A model generated the notes under the pieces. It was not told where the DNA came from, made no database searches, and saw only the letters and a list, made by a program, of their open reading frames with translations. Positions 1 to 7,096 of a stretch of DNA of 36,719 nt are shown piece after piece. The first letter of the stretch is position 1. Each line of letters opens with the position of its first letter. The stretch is from a virus. The stretch spans positions 1-36,719 of IMG/VR virus record IMGVR_UViG_3300050343_000009. One strand, written 5' to 3'. The position numbers and the translations under genes are program-made.

Positions 1-216
1 CTTCTGAAGGAAGCTGAACATGGTAAGACAAGTTCAGTTGCTGACAGAATAACAGATGAAGCAATGCCATTCTGGCAAGGATGTATAGAACGATTAACTT
101 CTGGACATAACATAAAACCATATGTTGTACACAGATTGTTAAGAGAAGAATATGGTATTAAAATATCAGAATCAGCTATACGTAATCACTTTATGAAAGT
201 AGTAAACAATGAGTAA
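1..216 (+). CDS. HTH-like protein, C-terminal part (5' end outside the window)
   Basis: Frame 1 is open from the first base and stops at TAA 214-216, giving 71 residues of a protein whose start lies outside the window. The last 40 residues look like a helix-turn-helix or winged-helix arm: a segment reading VVHRLLREEYGIKISESAI is followed by RNHF, with basic residues and a conserved-looking hydrophobic pattern. The family is not recognised with certainty. Its stop overlaps the ATG of the downstream metallophosphoesterase by 8 nt, so the two genes are probably translationally coupled in one plus-strand operon. A DNA-binding role is an inference. Confidence 0.6.
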   Translation, partial: LLKEAEHGKTSSVADRITDEAMPFWQGCIERLTSGHNIKPYVVHRLLREEYGIKISESAIRNHFMKVVNNE

Positions 217-1264
217 AGACGTTGATAAACTAATAGCCGAAGCTGAATCACTAAAAATTCAGGAATTAAAAGCTGATAATCTTAAATTACTTAAGCAATT
301 AGATAGAGCTAAAAACAAAAAAGCTGATTTAATTGAAGCTATGTATGATGCTGTGCGAATGAATGTATCTACATGGGCTAAACCTAATGTTCCTAAACCA
401 ACGTTAAGTAAAGCTAATAAGAATGAAGAAGTTGCAGTAGCTATATTATCAGATATACAGTTAGCTAAAATAACACCAGATTATGACACAGCAATAGCAG
501 AAAAACGTGTTGTTGCATATGCACATAAGATAGTAGAACTAGCTAATCTTCAAAGAAATGCACATCCTGTTAACAAATGCGCAGTATTAGTTGCGGGTGA
601 CATTGTAGAAGGAGAGCTTATATTCCCAGGACAATCACACTTGATAGACGCAAGTCTTTATAGTCAGGTAACAATAGATGGCCCTAGAATATTGACACAG
701 TTCTTTGATGTGTTGTTAGCTAACTTCAAAGAAGTAGAAGTTACATGGGTTATAGGTAATCACGGTAGTCTTGGTGGTAGAGCTAGAAAAGATTATCACC
801 CAGACAGCAACAGTGACCGTATGCTAGGAAAGATAATGTCAATGATATATGATAAAGATAAAAGAATATCATTTCATGTACCAGACAGTACAACAGAAGA
901 CCATTGGTTTGGTATAGCAGACCTTGGTAAAGACTGTAAATTCTTTGTATGGCATGGAGATAATGTACGAGGACATAGCGGATTCCCTTGGTATGGTTTC
1001 GGTAAGAAATTACTAGGTTGGAAAGCATTAGCATCAAGAAATCTAATGCCTGACTTTGACTATGCAATAGCTGGACACTTCCATACGCCTACAACAATGT
1101 ATGTAAATGATGTACGTTTATGGGTCAATGGAAGCACAGAAAGCTACAACAGTTATGCTATGGAGCAGCTTGCAAGCATGGGTAGACCATGTCAATGGCT
1201 GTTATTCTGTAAACCAGGACATGGAGTAACTGCTGAATACCTTGTAAAACTGGATAAAGTATAG
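209..1264 (+). CDS. Calcineurin-like metallophosphoesterase
   Basis: A 351-residue protein with the ordered metal-binding motifs of the calcineurin-like phosphoesterase fold: SDIQ near residue 81, GDIVEG near 129, GNHGS near 181, a HGD around 248 and GHFHTP near 290. In the first motif Gln replaces the usual His of DxH; Asp is kept. The N-terminal 55 residues are rich in Lys and Glu and probably form a coiled coil. Family knowledge: phage members are often nucleases or phosphodiesterases related to SbcD/Mre11. The Rad52-like gene downstream suggests a DNA repair or recombination job, but the substrate is not shown by the sequence. It starts 8 nt inside the preceding gene. Confidence 0.8.
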   Translation: MSKDVDKLIAEAESLKIQELKADNLKLLKQLDRAKNKKADLIEAMYDAVRMNVSTWAKPNVPKPTLSKANKNEEVAVAILSDIQLAKITPDYDTAIAEKRVVAYAHKIVELANLQRNAHPVNKCAVLVAGDIVEGELIFPGQSHLIDASLYSQVTIDGPRILTQFFDVLLANFKEVEVTWVIGNHGSLGGRARKDYHPDSNSDRMLGKIMSMIYDKDKRISFHVPDSTTEDHWFGIADLGKDCKFFVWHGDNVRGHSGFPWYGFGKKLLGWKALASRNLMPDFDYAIAGHFHTPTTMYVNDVRLWVNGSTESYNSYAMEQLASMGRPCQWLLFCKPGHGVTAEYLVKLDKV

Positions 1265-1280
1265 GTATACTACATATAGT

Positions 1281-1436
1281 ATGTCAAATACAGTAAATGA
1301 GTCTGTTAAGAGAGTCTCTATTGAGTATGCAGGGTATGGTTCGCAACCATATTTTGTAGTTAATACCGATAATGGTACTAAATTTATACCAATAGAACAT
1401 GGAGTGACTAGACTTACAGACATAGTAAATAAATAA
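1281..1436 (+). CDS. Small hypothetical protein (51 aa)
   Basis: An ATG at 1281 opens a 51-codon frame ending in TAA at 1434-1436. The protein reads like a small beta-rich domain (central segment YFVVNTDNGTKFIPIEHG). No family is recognised. It lies between the phosphoesterase and the hairpin that precedes the Rad52-like gene, on the same strand and with similar codon use, which supports it being a real gene. No strong Shine-Dalgarno sequence is visible. Confidence 0.55.
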   Translation: MSNTVNESVKRVSIEYAGYGSQPYFVVNTDNGTKFIPIEHGVTRLTDIVNK

Positions 1437-1437
1437 C

Positions 1438-1479
1438 TTTATTTATTAGCCGTTTTTTCGGAACGGCATAATAAATAAA
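1438..1479 (+). terminator. Long stem-loop between two operon genes (attenuator or processing hairpin)
   Basis: A GC core, GCCGTT (1449-1454) with AACGGC (1462-1467) around a 7-nt loop, is extended by an 11-bp AT arm, 1438-1448 with 1469-1479, with A1468 bulged. The total is about 17 bp. No clear U-tract follows the stem, so a classical intrinsic terminator is not certain. It sits just upstream of the Shine-Dalgarno of the Rad52-like gene and could protect or set the level of the downstream message. Confidence 0.55.
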
Positions 1480-1495
1480 CAAAGAAAGGAATGTT

Positions 1496-2047
1496 ATGAC
1501 TAATAACAACAAACTGTTGTCCCCATTTCCACAGGAACTTGTAAAAAAAGCACCTGCTGGAAAGTTCGGAGACTACGTACCACACGCTAATTATGTAGAA
1601 AGACTACGTGATAGTGGTGTGACATACTCTTGGTCATGTGAACCTGTATATGGTACACATAACGGAGAGCAAAGAATAGTCGGTGCTAAAGGTACTATAA
1701 CCATAGAAGGTATGGGTAGTTACGATGGCTTCGGTGACGTTGATACCTTTAAGCTTGGCAATGCTAAGTTTAATGATGGTAACAACCTTAAAGATGCTGA
1801 GTCTGATGCATTCAAACGTGCATGTATGAGGTTCGGTCTGGGTGTAGAGTTATGGTCTGGTAGTAAGCAGACTGAAGAAGAAGCTACATCCTATGCACCT
1901 GATGGTTACACTCAGGAACAAGCAGACAAAGATGCTATGGTAGAAGTTACCAAAGTAGACATGCGTAAAAAAGAAAATAAGATGTCTAAAGAAGATAAAG
2001 CTGCAGCTGCAGCAATCATGGACAGTATCTTAGGTACAGAAGCATGA
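1496..2047 (+). CDS. Rad52/Sak-like single-strand annealing protein
   Basis: A 183-residue protein. Residues about 26-125 resemble the Rad52/22-type annealing domain of phage recombinases: a tract with ANYVERLRDSGVTYSW, a beta section with TITIEGMGSYDGFGD, and the signature DAESDAFKRACMRFGLGVEL, typical of the helix preceding the ssDNA-binding groove. The C-terminal 50 residues are charged and rich in Lys, Glu and Ala and probably disordered. It would anneal complementary single strands in phage recombination. The start is supported by AAAGGAA 8 nt upstream. It overlaps the next gene by 4 nt (ATGA). Confidence 0.82.
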   Translation: MTNNNKLLSPFPQELVKKAPAGKFGDYVPHANYVERLRDSGVTYSWSCEPVYGTHNGEQRIVGAKGTITIEGMGSYDGFGDVDTFKLGNAKFNDGNNLKDAESDAFKRACMRFGLGVELWSGSKQTEEEATSYAPDGYTQEQADKDAMVEVTKVDMRKKENKMSKEDKAAAAAIMDSILGTEA

Positions 2048-2640
2048 GTCAGGATGTACAATTTATAGCTGAAACAGTACAAGGTATTTGCACGAACGTA
2101 GAATCACAAGAAACATTACACAAAATTTTAGGTTCTGCAAATCAATACGTACAGTTAAAGAAGTTTGATACAGATAAAACAAGGTGGACAGATGAACAGC
2201 TTGATATGTATTTTGCTTATATAGAAAAGTTAGTAAGTATGCCAACAGTCGTTACACAAGAATCTTTTGATACAATGTCAATAGAAGAAAAGTTAAACGC
2301 TGTAGGTTTAGAAGTACAAGAAGTTACTAACAATGTGCAACCTGCTGGAGATATGTTGGGAGGCATAGTAAATAAAATGGAACAACAAAATAAATACAGA
2401 GATGACCTTAAGTGTCCTTTCTGTCAACAAATGGTATATGACAATAGAAACAATAAAAAGTCAGACAAAAGTCCAGACTTTGTATGTAGTACTAATGACC
2501 CTGTTACCTGTGGTGGTCACAGTGGTAAGTGGCGTAAGTCCTGGTGGGTAGACAACAGTGATATACCTGTAGAGTGGAACTTAGATGGAGAAGTCAAGAC
2601 AGCACCCAACGATGCTGGTGAAGACTTGTCACCGTTCTAA
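2044..2640 (+). CDS. Zinc-ribbon protein, probable recombination partner
   Basis: A 198-residue protein with a helical N-terminal half and a C-terminal zinc-ribbon-like cluster of cysteines at about 124, 127, 148 and 156 (CPFC, then FVC, then TCGG). The acidic tail ends in EDLSPF, reminiscent of the acidic tips of ssDNA-binding and accessory replication proteins, but that comparison is only suggestive. The start codon overlaps the stop of the Rad52-like gene in an ATGA arrangement, so the two are probably made in fixed ratio and may act together on single-stranded DNA. The family is not recognised. Confidence 0.6.
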   Translation: MSQDVQFIAETVQGICTNVESQETLHKILGSANQYVQLKKFDTDKTRWTDEQLDMYFAYIEKLVSMPTVVTQESFDTMSIEEKLNAVGLEVQEVTNNVQPAGDMLGGIVNKMEQQNKYRDDLKCPFCQQMVYDNRNNKKSDKSPDFVCSTNDPVTCGGHSGKWRKSWWVDNSDIPVEWNLDGEVKTAPNDAGEDLSPF

Positions 2641-2741
2641 TGAATAGATTACAGCGCAGGGCTGCTAAATCTAAAAAGAAAAGAAGATACCAGGGACTCA
2701 GTAAGACGCAGGTTTTACGTCCTGATGTTATCGATAGATAG
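2640..2741 (+). CDS. Very basic 33-aa peptide
   Basis: A TAATG overlap with the preceding gene opens a 33-codon frame ending in TAG at 2739-2741. The peptide is strongly basic (a run reading RRAAKSKKKRRYQG). It is followed closely by the Shine-Dalgarno of the next gene. It could be a nucleic-acid binding or nucleoid-like peptide. The overlap signature and the lack of other coding content support translation, but no family is recognised. Confidence 0.5.
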   Translation: MNRLQRRAAKSKKKRRYQGLSKTQVLRPDVIDR

Positions 2742-2752
2742 AAAGGAAAGCT

Positions 2753-3019
2753 ATGATACCTAGTGCATTTAGAGGGGTAAACGTACCCGTATATGTAAAA
2801 AGTAAAACACAGTTAGTAGCATGGGCGTTAGAGGAGTTTATGGACTCTGAACCTATAACTAACTGGGAGTTTGTAAGAGAGTTATATTGCCATAGATTTG
2901 GTGGGATACTCTTTAACTTAAGAGCAGAAGGTTATGAAATAACTACGCTTAAAACTAAGACTAAGGGACTTGTCAGTTATTACTGCACTAAAGTACCTAC
3001 TAGAACTACCATTAGCTAA
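2753..3019 (+). CDS. Helix-turn-helix (HTH_39-like) protein
   Basis: An 88-residue protein. Residues about 25-65 match the pattern of the small phage HTH_39 type: a helix ending in a statement such as PITNWEFVRELYCHRFGG, followed by ILFNLRAEGYEI, where the final helix and the GYEI turn lead into a short beta wing. It would bind DNA as a small regulator or accessory factor. A strong Shine-Dalgarno (GAAAGGAAAG) lies 3 nt before the ATG. Its TAA overlaps the ATG of the lysozyme gene (TAATG). Confidence 0.6.
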   Translation: MIPSAFRGVNVPVYVKSKTQLVAWALEEFMDSEPITNWEFVRELYCHRFGGILFNLRAEGYEITTLKTKTKGLVSYYCTKVPTRTTIS

Positions 3020-3453
3020 TGTTAGAGATAATAGTCGGGTGTTTGTTTCCAATGTTTCTAACACCTGACTTATTATCAGAGTACATAGAATGTAGAGAAG
3101 TAAAAGCTCAGGTTCAATACGTAGAACAATGGCACGGTTTAATCTCTACATACTTTAAACCAGAAGATGTTATACAAGGAATGACTATTGTTTATTGCGA
3201 AAGCAGAGGTAAAGAAACAGCAGTAGGTCGTAATACAAATGGGACAGATGACGTAGGTCTTTGGCAATTTAATGACAAAACTTGGGCTTGGTTAAAACCT
3301 AAGCTTGATATAATAAGTAATAGAAAGAACCCTATAATATCGACAAAAGTAGCAGCTTGGTTAGTGTACAACGATGGTTGGCATCATTGGAATAGTAGCA
3401 AGCACTGTTGGAAAGGACACGATAATGCATTATTATCAATCAACACACAATGA
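3019..3453 (+). CDS. Endolysin, lysozyme/transglycosylase-like
   Basis: A 144-residue protein with a lysozyme-like (SLT/goose-type) core. The motif YCESRG places the likely catalytic Glu at residue 61; it is followed by VGLWQFNDKTWAWL about 20 residues on, the usual substrate-groove segment, and by a C-terminal block rich in Trp and His (GWHHWNSSKHCW). The N-terminus is hydrophobic (LEIIVGCLFPMFL) and may be a signal or anchor, so export without a holin is possible. Family knowledge: such enzymes cut the glycan strand of peptidoglycan at lysis. Similar small lysozymes occur in actinobacterial phages. The holin-like gene lies on the opposite strand at 5530-5718. Confidence 0.75.
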   Translation: MLEIIVGCLFPMFLTPDLLSEYIECREVKAQVQYVEQWHGLISTYFKPEDVIQGMTIVYCESRGKETAVGRNTNGTDDVGLWQFNDKTWAWLKPKLDIISNRKNPIISTKVAAWLVYNDGWHHWNSSKHCWKGHDNALLSINTQ

Positions 3454-3599
3454 AAACACAAATTGAAGACATATACAATATGGTATGTATTGTATGTAAC
3501 ATTACATGTTATTTAACAATCTATCCAGACAATAAAGTTTGTGATTCTTGTGCAGAGTTTATCTTAAATGATATAGAGGAGCAGAAAAAATATGAATAA
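3450..3599 (+). CDS. Small cysteine-rich (zinc-finger-like) protein, 49 aa
   Basis: An ATGA overlap with the endolysin opens 49 codons ending in TAA at 3597-3599. Cysteines at 13, 16, 31 and 34 form two CxxC pairs separated by 14 residues, with an extra Cys at 20; this is a typical zinc-knuckle spacing. The C-terminus is acidic. The role is unknown; binding of a nucleic acid or a protein partner is possible. It overlaps the next ORF by 8 nt. Confidence 0.6.
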   Translation: MKTQIEDIYNMVCIVCNITCYLTIYPDNKVCDSCAEFILNDIEEQKKYE

Positions 3600-3798
3600 A
3601 AATAAAACATTAAGCATTGTTAATACAAATATATTTACAAACCCACAATACATGAAGACATGGGGTAAACAATTTGTAGAAGCATGTGGTAGTACAGAAA
3701 TGAACATTCCACCTGATATGGGTAAGTTACGTTGGCTTATGGAAAAGTTTGTTAAAGATTACAACGTACAATTAGGAGAGTTAGGAGAGGAAGAATGA
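3592..3798 (+). CDS. Hypothetical protein (68 aa)
   Basis: A 68-residue acidic protein with no recognised domain. The middle part, with PPDMGKLRWLMEKFVKDYN, is probably helical and the C-terminus ends in GEEE. A Shine-Dalgarno (GAGGAG) lies about 11 nt before the ATG, inside the upstream small ORF. It overlaps both neighbours, typical of this operon. Confidence 0.6.
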   Translation: MNKNKTLSIVNTNIFTNPQYMKTWGKQFVEACGSTEMNIPPDMGKLRWLMEKFVKDYNVQLGELGEEE

Positions 3799-3965
3799 GT
3801 GATATATCAGTATCAGAAGCAGATGGCGTAGTTCTTATTAACGAATTAGAAAAACGTTTTGGATTTATGCCGATAATTGTTAAGAATGAAAGTGGTAAAG
3901 AAGAAGTCAAATGTTTAGTACCTAAGTTTACTGTAACAATTGACCCTATAAATGAGGAGGAATAA
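3795..3965 (+). CDS. Hypothetical protein (56 aa)
   Basis: A frame of 56 codons opened by an ATGA overlap with the preceding gene and closed by a TAATG overlap with the next. The sequence suggests a helix (DGVVLINELEKRFGF) followed by two beta strands, and an acidic tail. A good Shine-Dalgarno (AGGAGAGGAAG) precedes the ATG. No family is recognised, but overlap at both ends makes it very likely to be translated. Confidence 0.55.
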   Translation: MSDISVSEADGVVLINELEKRFGFMPIIVKNESGKEEVKCLVPKFTVTIDPINEEE

Positions 3966-4531
3966 TGACTATGAATACAAGATTTGCTAAGTCAAAAGAC
4001 ATTAATATTATTACACCTTTAGAATCTAAAAAAGATTGGCATGCTAAGTTAGAAACTTGGAAAGATAATGCAAATAAAAAAGAAGTCTTTGGTGGTAAAA
4101 GATTCTTAGGTCTTAATAAAAACGGTAGTGAAGTATGGATTTCTTACGAGCTTAGAAAAGATAACAAGCAATTAACTATCTCTAGTACACATAACTTAAG
4201 TGCATTAGAAAATGATGGAGCTAAGTTAGCACCTAGACGTGTAACTGTTGGTTTAAACAAAACAGCACCAGTTGATTTAATGCGACCTACAACACAAAAA
4301 GATATGGGACAAATAACACCTAATACATTACGTTATATAAATAAATTGAGAGATATGGCAGACATGGGAATAGGTAAAGTAAATGGTCAATGTTCATCTC
4401 AATTGTTTATGTTAATATCTAATACAATTTATGAAGGTGATTCAGATGTAAACAATGGTGACTGTAGATGGAACGATATACTAGAAACATGGGACTTACC
4501 ACCAGGAAAGTACCTAACAGTATATGGATAA
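3965..4531 (+). CDS. Hypothetical protein (188 aa)
   Basis: A 188-residue protein of unknown family, with mixed charged N-terminal region, a strand-rich middle (GSEVWISYELRKDNKQLTIS) and a helical C-terminal part. Two starts are possible, ATG 3965 and ATG 3971; the first overlaps the preceding stop (TAATG) and follows GAGGAGG, so it is preferred. It overlaps the start of the SET gene by 8 nt. It may be an early or host-takeover protein by position, which is only an inference. Confidence 0.6.
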   Translation: MTMNTRFAKSKDINIITPLESKKDWHAKLETWKDNANKKEVFGGKRFLGLNKNGSEVWISYELRKDNKQLTISSTHNLSALENDGAKLAPRRVTVGLNKTAPVDLMRPTTQKDMGQITPNTLRYINKLRDMADMGIGKVNGQCSSQLFMLISNTIYEGDSDVNNGDCRWNDILETWDLPPGKYLTVYG

Positions 4532-4841
4532 AGAAGATACATATAGACCTTTACCTACATACATGACTATACAACCTAGTAAAATAGAAGGTCTAGGTTT
4601 GTTTACACTTAAAGCAATAAAAGACTTAGAGACTTCTTTAGGTGTAACACATGTATGGTACGAAGAAGTTGGCAGTGTATTTCGTACACCTTTAGGAGGT
4701 TTTATTAATCATAGTGAAACACCTAACTGTGAAATTAAAAGATTTGATGGCACAATAGTTAGTCATTTGTTCCCTATTAAACCTATAAAAGCAGGAGAAG
4801 AAATTACACTTAAATATACTATGTACTCTGTTGATGGATAA
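4524..4841 (+). CDS. SET-domain protein
   Basis: A 105-residue single-domain protein. Two SET signatures are clear: FINHSETPNCE at about residues 60-70 (NHS and the PN that bind the cofactor) and IKAGEEITLKY at about 88-98, whose final Tyr is the usual catalytic residue. The N-terminal GLGLFTLKAIK matches the opening strands of SET proteins. Family knowledge: SET proteins transfer methyl groups from S-adenosylmethionine to lysine side chains. The pre- and post-SET cysteine regions are missing, as usual in phage and bacterial forms. The target protein is unknown. Confidence 0.78.
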   Translation: MDKEDTYRPLPTYMTIQPSKIEGLGLFTLKAIKDLETSLGVTHVWYEEVGSVFRTPLGGFINHSETPNCEIKRFDGTIVSHLFPIKPIKAGEEITLKYTMYSVDG

Positions 4842-5109
4842 CATTGCACAGATAAGAGAACAGGCCTTTATACGGGCTGGAAACGTCTGTGAGTGGGCAA
4901 ATTGTGACAGTGGTAAATGGTTAGAGCTAGCACACCTTAAAGATATAGGTATGGGTGGCAACAAAGCACGCAAATATAATGTAGATAATACAGCTGTACT
5001 ATGTAAATGGCATCATGATATATACGATGGACGACAGTCTATGGGTACAAAAGTAGCGTATAGAGAACTGTTAGAAGGATATTTAGATAGACACTCAGGT
5101 GTTACTTAG
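4834..5109 (+). CDS. HNH endonuclease
   Basis: A 91-residue protein (the TTG at 4831 directly before the ATG is less likely as start). It has a CEWANC pair, LELAHLKD containing the first HNH histidine, a central Asn, and VLCKWHHDIYDG, giving the C-C/H-N-H pattern of a small zinc-stabilised HNH nuclease. Small HNH proteins are common beside phage terminases and lysis genes; here it is the last plus-strand gene and overlaps the SET gene by 8 nt. It could assist packaging or be a homing-type nuclease. Its final 8 nt overlap the convergent minus-strand gene. Confidence 0.78.
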   Translation: MDNIAQIREQAFIRAGNVCEWANCDSGKWLELAHLKDIGMGGNKARKYNVDNTAVLCKWHHDIYDGRQSMGTKVAYRELLEGYLDRHSGVT

Positions 5110-5347
5110 AATATCTACTAGCCCTATAACTTTGTTGGTAAGATTTTTTTTCTGCGCTTTTAGATTTAAAACTGTATTGATTAGCTAATGATGTATTACC
5201 TAATTGAAATTGTGTAGAAGCTTTATCTTTGTACATTGTAGCTCTTGCAGCTGATACATTAGATTTACTTTGTTCTTGATTAGCACGCATAAGTTTTTCA
5301 CGTTCACCCATGCCTTTCATATTAGGATTAGTAACAGTTAGTTTCAT
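5102..5347 (-). CDS. Basic hypothetical protein (81 aa)
   Basis: An 81-residue protein rich in Lys, Arg, Ser and Gln, with no recognised domain and a probably helical middle. It is the last gene of the minus-strand operon and its 3' end overlaps the convergent HNH gene by 8 nt. Its ATG overlaps the TAA of the upstream (frameshifted) gene in a TAATG arrangement. It ends in a Tyr/Arg/Lys tail (YRASRYSK). Possibly a minor virion protein, by analogy with other small basic late genes. Confidence 0.55.
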   Translation of the reverse strand: MKLTVTNPNMKGMGEREKLMRANQEQSKSNVSAARATMYKDKASTQFQLGNTSLANQYSFKSKSAEKKSYQQSYRASRYSK

Positions 5348-5530
5348 TAGTAATCTACACCATATTTGCCAGGTTTTTTAACTGATAAATTAGGTAAATA
5401 ATTACTTTTATATGATTTTTTATCTATTGGTATTCCTCGCATAGATTTATATTTTCTTATAGCTAATATTGTGTTTAATCTATATTCTTCACCGTATGGC
5501 TTTTTTTTTGTTTGAAACTCTTTTAGCCAT
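5347..5530 (-). pseudogene. Small basic protein interrupted by a +1 frame break in an A9 run
   Basis: ATG at 5530-5528 overlaps the holin stop (TAATG) and reads 10 codons into a run of nine A on the minus strand, then stops at TGA 4 codons later. With eight A the frame continues to TAA at 5349-5347, which overlaps the next ATG (again TAATG), giving a 60-residue basic protein starting MAKRVSNKKKPYGEEYR and ending KPGKYGVDY. The 184-nt length is exactly one base over a codon multiple. Both ends have the coupling signature of intact genes, so this is either a sequencing error or a slippage-dependent gene. Confidence 0.65.
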
Positions 5531-5718
5531 TACTTACCTAATTTTTTTTTAGCAAATTCTTTTACAACAACTAGAGCAGCTGATGCACCAGATAGTGCAG
5601 CTAACTGTAATGCGTTAGCGTCTACACCTACTAGAGGAGCAACTGCTAAAGCACCTATAAATGCTTCTACAAAAGTCCAGCCAGTTTTTTCTAATATTGA
5701 TTTATATTCTTCACTCAT
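5530..5718 (-). CDS. Holin-like membrane protein
   Basis: A 62-residue protein with two hydrophobic segments, about residues 13-32 (WTFVEAFIGALAVAPLVG) and 38-54 (rich in Ala, Leu and Val), a short loop with charged residues between them, and a basic C-terminus (KEFAKKKLGK). This resembles r1t-type holins, small two-helix proteins that open the membrane so that the endolysin reaches the cell wall. A Shine-Dalgarno (AAGGGAT) precedes the ATG. The endolysin lies on the opposite strand about 2 kb away, so timing of lysis may be set separately for each. Confidence 0.72.
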   Translation of the reverse strand: MSEEYKSILEKTGWTFVEAFIGALAVAPLVGVDANALQLAALSGASAALVVVKEFAKKKLGK

Positions 5719-6375
5719 TTAATATCCCTTGTATATTTTATTACTTGATACTGTACCGTATATGTTAGCATCTTTTTTCTTTTTTTTCGGTTGTGACATA
5801 GCCCATTTGTTTACATCATAAACGTCTTTAACTATCATAGCAGCTCCTATACCAGGTATTAACTTTGATGCACTTTTAGCTGCAACTTTTACTATAGCTT
5901 TACCTTTAGTTGCTTTAGATATAATTTTATTAATTTCACTACTAGGAGTAAATTTAGTTACACCTGTTGTTGGATTAGTTACATTAACACCTGTATATGT
6001 TTGTGATACACCTGGAGTACCTGTATAAACAGGTGAATAAATATTTTTTGGTTTAGGACTTATAGTTCCACTTACACCTGCACCTTTTAAACCTTTTGTA
6101 CCTTTAGCAGTAATAGTTTGGTCAGCCATTGTAACTATTTTACCTTGATTTGGAGTAAATTTTTTTTTCATATAAGTTCCATCAGCCATAGCAGGACCTT
6201 TTAATTTTGTAGTTACAACTTTATTACGCCCTTTACGTTTAGCATAATCAGCACCATATTTTTTAGACCATGCTTTAGTTGCACGTGCTGTTCTAGCTTT
6301 TTTACGTTCAGCAGCTTCTCTAGCAAATCTAGAGTTTTCATATTCTTCTACTAATCTATAATCTGGTAAAGGCAT
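5719..6375 (-). CDS. Basic repeat-poor late protein (218 aa), possible virion or lysis accessory
   Basis: A 218-residue very basic protein. The N-terminal 80 residues are charged and probably helical or disordered; a central Gly, Thr and Pro rich part looks flexible; then a hydrophobic segment (ASKLIPGIGAAMIVKDVYDV, about residues 168-187) could cross or associate with a membrane, followed by a run of lysines and a C-terminus ending KIYKGY. No family is recognised. It starts in a TAATG overlap with the DUF5675 gene and abuts the holin gene, so it belongs to the late lysis or virion group. Confidence 0.6.
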   Translation of the reverse strand: MPLPDYRLVEEYENSRFAREAAERKKARTARATKAWSKKYGADYAKRKGRNKVVTTKLKGPAMADGTYMKKKFTPNQGKIVTMADQTITAKGTKGLKGAGVSGTISPKPKNIYSPVYTGTPGVSQTYTGVNVTNPTTGVTKFTPSSEINKIISKATKGKAIVKVAAKSASKLIPGIGAAMIVKDVYDVNKWAMSQPKKKKKDANIYGTVSSNKIYKGY

Positions 6376-6974
6376 TAATCTATCTTTCTGCCATCTAGTT
6401 TAGCAGAAACAACTTGAAGTTCGCCACTTATCTCTTGTAGTTTATCCATTACTCCTTGTGGCTGTATCATATTAGGTGCTGCTTTGTTACTAAGTTCTAT
6501 ATCTCCATCGTAATCTATGTATGTAACTTCTACATCTTGTCCTGATACTATAGCTTCAGCTACACGAGGGTATACAAGTTTATATGCATCTCTACTTGAC
6601 CCAATAAATCCATCTTTTTTCACTAAGTTGCTTTCTTGTGAATTACCAAGCAACAAACAACCAGCAGTATTTTCATCTGTATTACCTGAATGCCATAATA
6701 TCCACTTAAAATTAGGTACATCTTGTACCCATATCATACCTTTGTGCCAATCTGCACCGTATCTAGCTAGGTATTTGTTATGAAATCCACCTTCTTCACG
6801 TAGTTTAAGCTTGTATGTACCAGCAGGAATACGTGTTTCACCATATACTTTAACGTCACGTTGTTCATCTTCTAAGGTATAACAAAGAAATGTTTTTTTT
6901 CCATTAGAACTATCAAGTAATATGCCTGATGTTGAATCTTTTCCAGAACTAAATCTTAATACTTCTAATTTCAT
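6375..6974 (-). CDS. DUF5675-family protein
   Basis: A 199-residue protein. Residues 1-150 match the DUF5675 pattern: TLEDEQRDVK at about 33-42, GETRIPAGTYKL near 45-56, and the hallmark ILWHSGNTDENTAGCLLLG near 92-110, where the His, the Asn-Thr and the Cys form a conserved cluster recalling L,D-transpeptidase-like folds. The C-terminal 45 residues (GELQVVSAKLDGRKID at the end) look helical. Family members are common in phages near lysis genes; a cell-wall related role is plausible but not proven. Its ATG overlaps the preceding stop by 4 nt. Confidence 0.75.
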   Translation of the reverse strand: MKLEVLRFSSGKDSTSGILLDSSNGKKTFLCYTLEDEQRDVKVYGETRIPAGTYKLKLREEGGFHNKYLARYGADWHKGMIWVQDVPNFKWILWHSGNTDENTAGCLLLGNSQESNLVKKDGFIGSSRDAYKLVYPRVAEAIVSGQDVEVTYIDYDGDIELSNKAAPNMIQPQGVMDKLQEISGELQVVSAKLDGRKID

Positions 6975-7096
6975 TTCTTTTTAATTTTTTTAATCTTGCC
7001 ATTTTCTGTACGAGCAAACTTATGTGTCTTAGTTTCTCTAATAAGAGTACCATAATAACGTTTACCACCCCACAACCAACTAACTTTTTTAGACAT
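6971..7096 (-). CDS. Small basic protein (41 aa)
   Basis: A 41-codon frame from ATG 7096 to TGA 6973-6971, overlapping the DUF5675 gene by 4 nt and the iron-sulfur-like gene by 8 nt. The peptide begins with MSKKVSWLWGGKRYYG, looks like a small beta-hairpin domain, and ends in a lysine-rich tail. No family is recognised. Overlap with both neighbours is the main support. Confidence 0.5.
   Translation of the reverse strand: MSKKVSWLWGGKRYYGTLIRETKTHKFARTENGKIKKIKKK

Noticed and set aside
783-1067. Minus-strand ORF inside the metallophosphoesterase gene
   Set aside because: It is a shadow of a gene with five clear metal-binding motifs and has no motif of its own.
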